Assembly (NCBI GenBank): GCA_039704465.1
Contig: JASFAU010000009.1
Span: 930,001-994,000 of the forward strand
DNA length: 64,000 bases
Reading direction: 5' to 3'
Source: Plasmodiophora brassicae
Taxonomy: Eukaryota > Endomyxa > Phytomyxea > Plasmodiophorida > Plasmodiophoridae
The notes below the pieces were generated by a model. The model saw nothing but the letters and a program-made list of their open reading frames with translations, ran no database searches and was not told the origin of the DNA. This document shows, piece by piece, positions 60,695-64,000 of this stretch. Position numbers and translations under genes: made by a program. Each line of letters begins with the position of its first letter. The first letter of the stretch is position 1.

Positions 60695-63094
60695 TCACAG
60701 CAAAGGCGTCACGGCCGCCCAACCATGCACTGCATCGATGATGTCAGTTGACATCTGAATCAGCGAGTCATCCGGCCGTCCACGCAGGCTGGCCTTGACA
60801 AGGTCCAGGAACGTCCGACCAGTCAGTCCATCTCGAGCAGAAAACAGGTGGCGCAAAGCAGGCGCCGGCAGCACTGGGAAGCCGGTACGACCAGAGGGCG
60901 ACATTCCCGTCAGATGTGCTAAGATAGTTCGCAGCAGAGCGTCGAAGTCATCGGAGGTGTCATACGGGTAACTACCACCAGCCCTTCTGGATATGAAAAC
61001 AGGGACGTATTCCAAGCGGTCAGCTATGACGTGCAGGAAGGTTCTCGAATGCACATCGGCGACGTGGAGCAACGTTTCCAGAATCCCATAGCGCGATGCC
61101 CAGGTCAGCATGACGGGGACGAATTGGTGAAGGCAGGGATGCGCGGCGGCGCGATGTAAGGGTGTCCAGCCATCCGACGGCCATTGGACTAGCATCAGCC
61201 GCCCGTAGTCGTAGCAGCACAACATGCTGATCAAGTTCATCTGGCGCTTAATGTCGGTATCGGATCCGCCGATTGTGATGCTCATCAGGGCACCATGCAG
61301 AAGGTATCCAACGCTGCCAGCGTCGAGACTGTGCAAATACACCACAACGTCGGTGACAAATTCGCGTATGTGCTCCAAGATCGGATGGAACCGTGCAGAG
61401 GCAGAATAATACAGTTCCTGAAGGACGGCCGGATGGCGTTCAAGTCGCATTCGTGTCCATTCAGTACAAGAACGAACGACAAGGTCGTACATCGTCGTTG
61501 CATCGGGGCCCAAATCCAGTGCCAGCCAGAACAGTTGGACTAGCTGAGCGACCTCATAATGTGGGCGAACGTGATCCACGGCGTCCAGCACCCAATAGTC
61601 CAAACAGGTTCGCCCAGACCAGTCGAGATCCAGAACCGAAACCGAGGAGCGCTGCGATATCCATCGATATACTTCCACGGTCATGCAATTCTTGTGAAGT
61701 ACGGTACGTCCCGAAACCGGGTCGACTGTGCTCAAGGCGGAACGGATTTGATGTTCAGTGGACGACGCCGTGAGCTGTTCCAGATCATCGATGGGATTCT
61801 GCCGCTTGCAGATGTCCATGTTCACCAAAAGAGAAGTGCCCATGTCGGAAGTCAGGGACATATCGTTCCCAATGAAGCCAATCAGATCAGTGATAGACCG
61901 GTCGTACCCATTCGCCAGTAGGCGGTCGAGGACACGATGCGCCCATAACGAAGCGTCGTCGATTTCGGGTAGGGATTCCAATGCCATTCGAATCGTCAAG
62001 CTGGTCACAGTTTCGGGGCGGAACGCTGCAAAGAAATTGGAAAAGGCTTCAGCGGGATCAACTGAGTACTTCAGCATACACTGCAATAGGGCAGAGTCGG
62101 CTTCTGACATTTCGCGTTCCAAGGGGAGGTCCCACCAGTTGTCCTCGTGGGCCGCACTAGATGGCGTCAAAACATTCTCGAAGTCAGCGCCGAGCTCGAT
62201 CAGCAGGGCCGCTTTGGACACATGACCGTTGACGAACGCAGATGTGAACCGGGTTTCGCACAGCGCCTCATCGACAGCGTTGATATCGAGTCCGTGCTCG
62301 ACCAGCGCTCGGAGGAGGCCGTCGCTGATGGTATCCCCGACATCGAATTCCACCGCTGTTCGAACCATCTGGTAGTCTGGGGCTTGCAGCGCTTCCCGAG
62401 CGAGTCGCATTGCGGCCTTCACGATTGCGTCGCTGAAGTCAATAAGCTCGTTCAGTCGTAGAGCGACGTCTTGATGCAGCGCCTGCAACGAAATCCAGTC
62501 GTCGAAGGTTGCTTCGCTGAAACGGGCGCCGAGATCCAATAGACGGTGGACGACCTGCAAACATTGCTGCCGATGATCGCGGGAGTACCTGTCTGCATGA
62601 ACCGCATGCCGAAACGCAACGCCCATGGCGAACCCAGGCGGAAGACCCCACTGGATGGTGGCCGTCTCCACCATCGAGCTGAATTCGTCAACGGGAACGC
62701 CATCGATATCGAAAAGATGATTCAAGAACAAGATCTGCATTCGCAGTGGGACGTGTTGATCTGCAATCTGTTGGCGCGCCCAGTTGACCGATGCCGCCGC
62801 AACTAACGGGTCATATGGCAACTCGAAGTAGTCGAGAAGCACGTCCGGGGTTGTGTCTGGGCGAAACAAGCTGGTCCACGTTTCGCGGAGTTCGAGGACA
62901 TGGTTGATCTCGGCGGTCCAGTACGGGACCCGTGCATCGGCCAGGACCTTCAGGTGCCCGTTCTCCAAGTGCGGACACAACCCGCACCGGACGACCGGCA
63001 ACGTCCGCCGCAGGTGCCGCTTGGTCACATTGACTTGGGCATGGGCGTCACGAATCGCCGCCAGCAGCAACAGCAGCGCGTAGCACCGAAGCAT
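60695..63094 (-). CDS. Secreted ~800-residue ankyrin-like protein (copy B)
   Basis: 799 residues from ATG 63094, chosen because it opens with a signal peptide (LRCYALLLLLAAIRDAHAQ); the frame stays open a further 290 nt upstream. It aligns end to end with copy A. Shared landmarks are W-S/G-LFRP-TT, QQIADQHVPLRMQILFLNH, WGLPPGFAMGVAFRHAVHAD, EHGLDINAVDEALCETRFTS, LLIELGADFEN, HKNCMTVEVYRWISQRSSVS, SDGWTPLHRAAAHPCLHQFV and DVHSRTFLHVIADRLEYVPV. It adds a CGLCPH motif near the N-terminus that copy A lacks. Intronless, same strand as copy A, about 800 nt away: a tandem duplication. Function unknown; export from the cell or into a vacuole is inferred. Confidence 0.8.
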   Translation of the reverse strand: MLRCYALLLLLAAIRDAHAQVNVTKRHLRRTLPVVRCGLCPHLENGHLKVLADARVPYWTAEINHVLELRETWTSLFRPDTTPDVLLDYFELPYDPLVAAASVNWARQQIADQHVPLRMQILFLNHLFDIDGVPVDEFSSMVETATIQWGLPPGFAMGVAFRHAVHADRYSRDHRQQCLQVVHRLLDLGARFSEATFDDWISLQALHQDVALRLNELIDFSDAIVKAAMRLAREALQAPDYQMVRTAVEFDVGDTISDGLLRALVEHGLDINAVDEALCETRFTSAFVNGHVSKAALLIELGADFENVLTPSSAAHEDNWWDLPLEREMSEADSALLQCMLKYSVDPAEAFSNFFAAFRPETVTSLTIRMALESLPEIDDASLWAHRVLDRLLANGYDRSITDLIGFIGNDMSLTSDMGTSLLVNMDICKRQNPIDDLEQLTASSTEHQIRSALSTVDPVSGRTVLHKNCMTVEVYRWISQRSSVSVLDLDWSGRTCLDYWVLDAVDHVRPHYEVAQLVQLFWLALDLGPDATTMYDLVVRSCTEWTRMRLERHPAVLQELYYSASARFHPILEHIREFVTDVVVYLHSLDAGSVGYLLHGALMSITIGGSDTDIKRQMNLISMLCCYDYGRLMLVQWPSDGWTPLHRAAAHPCLHQFVPVMLTWASRYGILETLLHVADVHSRTFLHVIADRLEYVPVFISRRAGGSYPYDTSDDFDALLRTILAHLTGMSPSGRTGFPVLPAPALRHLFSARDGLTGRTFLDLVKASLRGRPDDSLIQMSTDIIDAVHGWAAVTPLL

Positions 63095-63612
63095 CGCGCA
63101 TGCCACGGCAGGCCTCCTCATTGGCAGCAGCTGAGGTCCGCAGTGCGCCGGGTCGGTCGCAGTGAGGCTCCCCTTTTCTAAACTTGGCCACTGCGATCCA
63201 CTTCTGCGCGGCCAGCGAGCGGAGTACCGTCGTACCGTCGTCGCGGTGTCTCCCCCGCGCCCCGGGCACAGGCGCACAGGCGCCGACCATTCGCCCGACT
63301 CTGCCCAGTGGAGGACCGCAGTTCTAAAGATATCCCTGTCACGGCCTAGCAGTCGCGGCACACGACGTACACCTTCCGGCAACGCTGCCTCGCCAGACTC
63401 ACTTCCCTAGTGGATCCCCATCGCCGATCTCGTCCCTCGTACCCGATTCGCCATCACAATCCCATACGCACAGCACGCACACACACAGCCAGCACAGACG
63501 GGCAGGTTCGACGTCGATCGAGGGTGGCCGAACGATCGCCGTCGCGAAACGACCGACCCGGGAAACGATCACTGTAAGCACGGCTGGACTGATTGATATC
63601 AGGGGAGCCGCC
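63095..63612. promoter_or_regulatory. Divergent promoter between ankyrin copy B and the right-edge gene
   Basis: About 520 nt between two divergent start codons. No clear TATA; a CA-rich run (ACGCACACACACAGCC) lies at about 63474-63490. No gene recognised. Confidence 0.35.
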
Positions 63613-64000
63613 ATGTGTAACGATGCCGCACAGATCAGGGCGATGTCGTACGTCGGGCGATATCGCGGCTGCCTGGCGTTAACCGGGCCGATTGTCGACG
63701 AGGCGGCATCGCCGTTCCTGTCGCACAGCCAATCGCCACCGCCGTTGCACATCACGCTCCTGACGAAGGCTGAGCTGAGAGAGGTACTGGATCCGCCGGC
63801 CGCCAAGACGATCGGGCCGGTCTACGCGCTGGGTGTCAGCCGTCCTCGCCCCGATATCGTGTTCGTCCCGGTGCTGTGGCCCGAAGGACAACGTTACCGC
63901 CTGCGTTTAGGCCTCCCGCCCGCCCAGTTCCACATCACATTGTCAGCGGCCGACGCGCACGACATTGACAAATCGGTCGACAGCATCTTGGAAGGGATGT
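63613..64000 (+). CDS. Start of a gene with two H-x-T motifs (2H phosphoesterase-like), cut by the window edge
   Basis: From ATG 63613 the frame is open to the window end (129 codons). It reads MCNDAAQIRAMSYVGRYRGC, then LSHSQSPPPLHITLLTKAEL, GPVYALGVSRPRPDIVFVPV and GLPPAQFHITLSAADAHDID. Two HITL motifs about 70 residues apart, each at the end of a hydrophobic strand, are the pattern of 2H phosphoesterases and LigT-like RNA-end enzymes. Fusion to further RNA-repair or phosphatase domains downstream is possible but lies outside the window. No upstream exon is needed: the ATG follows stops in frame. Confidence 0.55.
   Translation, partial: MCNDAAQIRAMSYVGRYRGCLALTGPIVDEAASPFLSHSQSPPPLHITLLTKAELREVLDPPAAKTIGPVYALGVSRPRPDIVFVPVLWPEGQRYRLRLGLPPAQFHITLSAADAHDIDKSVDSILEGM

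Overview
The window is nuclear DNA of a compact, intron-bearing eukaryote, most likely a unicellular protist. Genes lie close together on both strands. They are interrupted by short GT-AG introns of about 49-70 nt, often with a CTAAC/CTGAC-like branch motif, and coding DNA is GC-rich. The gene set is eukaryotic: ELP2, SUA5, deoxyhypusine hydroxylase, fused GMP synthase, a RhoGEF, cytosolic HSP70 with its exchange factor FES1, a bZIP factor and a CCCH zinc-finger protein. Also present are two chitin-deacetylase-like CE4 proteins, a GABA-B-like receptor, a SUEL lectin receptor, secreted ankyrin-like proteins and a LRRC43-like protein of a family linked to motile cilia. A flagellated, wall-forming, possibly parasitic protist of the plasmodiophorid type (Rhizaria, Plasmodiophora-like) would fit, but that is inference from gene content and style.

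Layout. 1-6 kb: C-terminal exon of a dolichyldiphosphatase, a LRRC43-like gene, two convergent CE4 deacetylases, SUA5. 6.4-15 kb: three long plus-strand genes, namely a HEAT-like protein with a GNAT-like tail, an unknown protein with a PH-like tail, and a CH/coiled-coil/polyproline/WH2 protein. 15-18.6 kb: a graveyard of broken retroelement and Ulp1-like pieces, several as inverted pairs, with a 26-nt tandem repeat. 18.6-25.5 kb (minus strand): a 5'-truncated NHL gene, a CCCH protein behind two CRE palindromes, a five-exon RhoGEF and an 11-exon GMP synthase. 26.5-30.7 kb: a GPI-anchored repetitive surface protein, a bZIP factor, deoxyhypusine hydroxylase. 31-35 kb: poorly conserved genes including an ankyrin gene with an apparent frameshift. 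35.5-41 kb: HSP70 with a heat-shock element, a CX9C mitochondrial-type protein and a 914-residue PPR protein. 41.5-45 kb: a class C GPCR and a small gene. 45.9-47 kb: a hAT transposase piece and its inverted copy. 48-51 kb: FES1 and small genes. 50.8-53.8 kb: a lectin receptor whose 3' end is duplicated. 54.1-56.7 kb: a fold-back element and ELP2. 56.8-63.1 kb: a glucosidase II beta-like membrane protein and a tandem pair of about 800-residue secreted ankyrin-like proteins. 63.6-64 kb: start of a gene with two H-x-T motifs.

Working together. SUA5 (t6A) and ELP2 (wobble uridine) both modify tRNA, and deoxyhypusine hydroxylase completes hypusine on eIF5A. HSP70 and FES1 form a chaperone/exchange-factor pair. 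The RhoGEF and the CH/WH2 protein point to actin control. The CE4 enzymes, GPI protein, lectin receptor, GABA-B-like receptor and secreted ankyrin proteins make a surface/secretome set. No bacterial-style operon, CRISPR array, rRNA or tRNA gene was recognised.

The most unusual signals are the recurring inverted pairs of transposon-derived fragments with diverged arms, the tandem secreted ankyrin family, the CH-coiled coil-polyproline-WH2 architecture and the intronless PLS-like PPR protein. Exon boundaries were read by eye from reading-frame continuity and GT-AG rules; where they stay ambiguous the entry says so.
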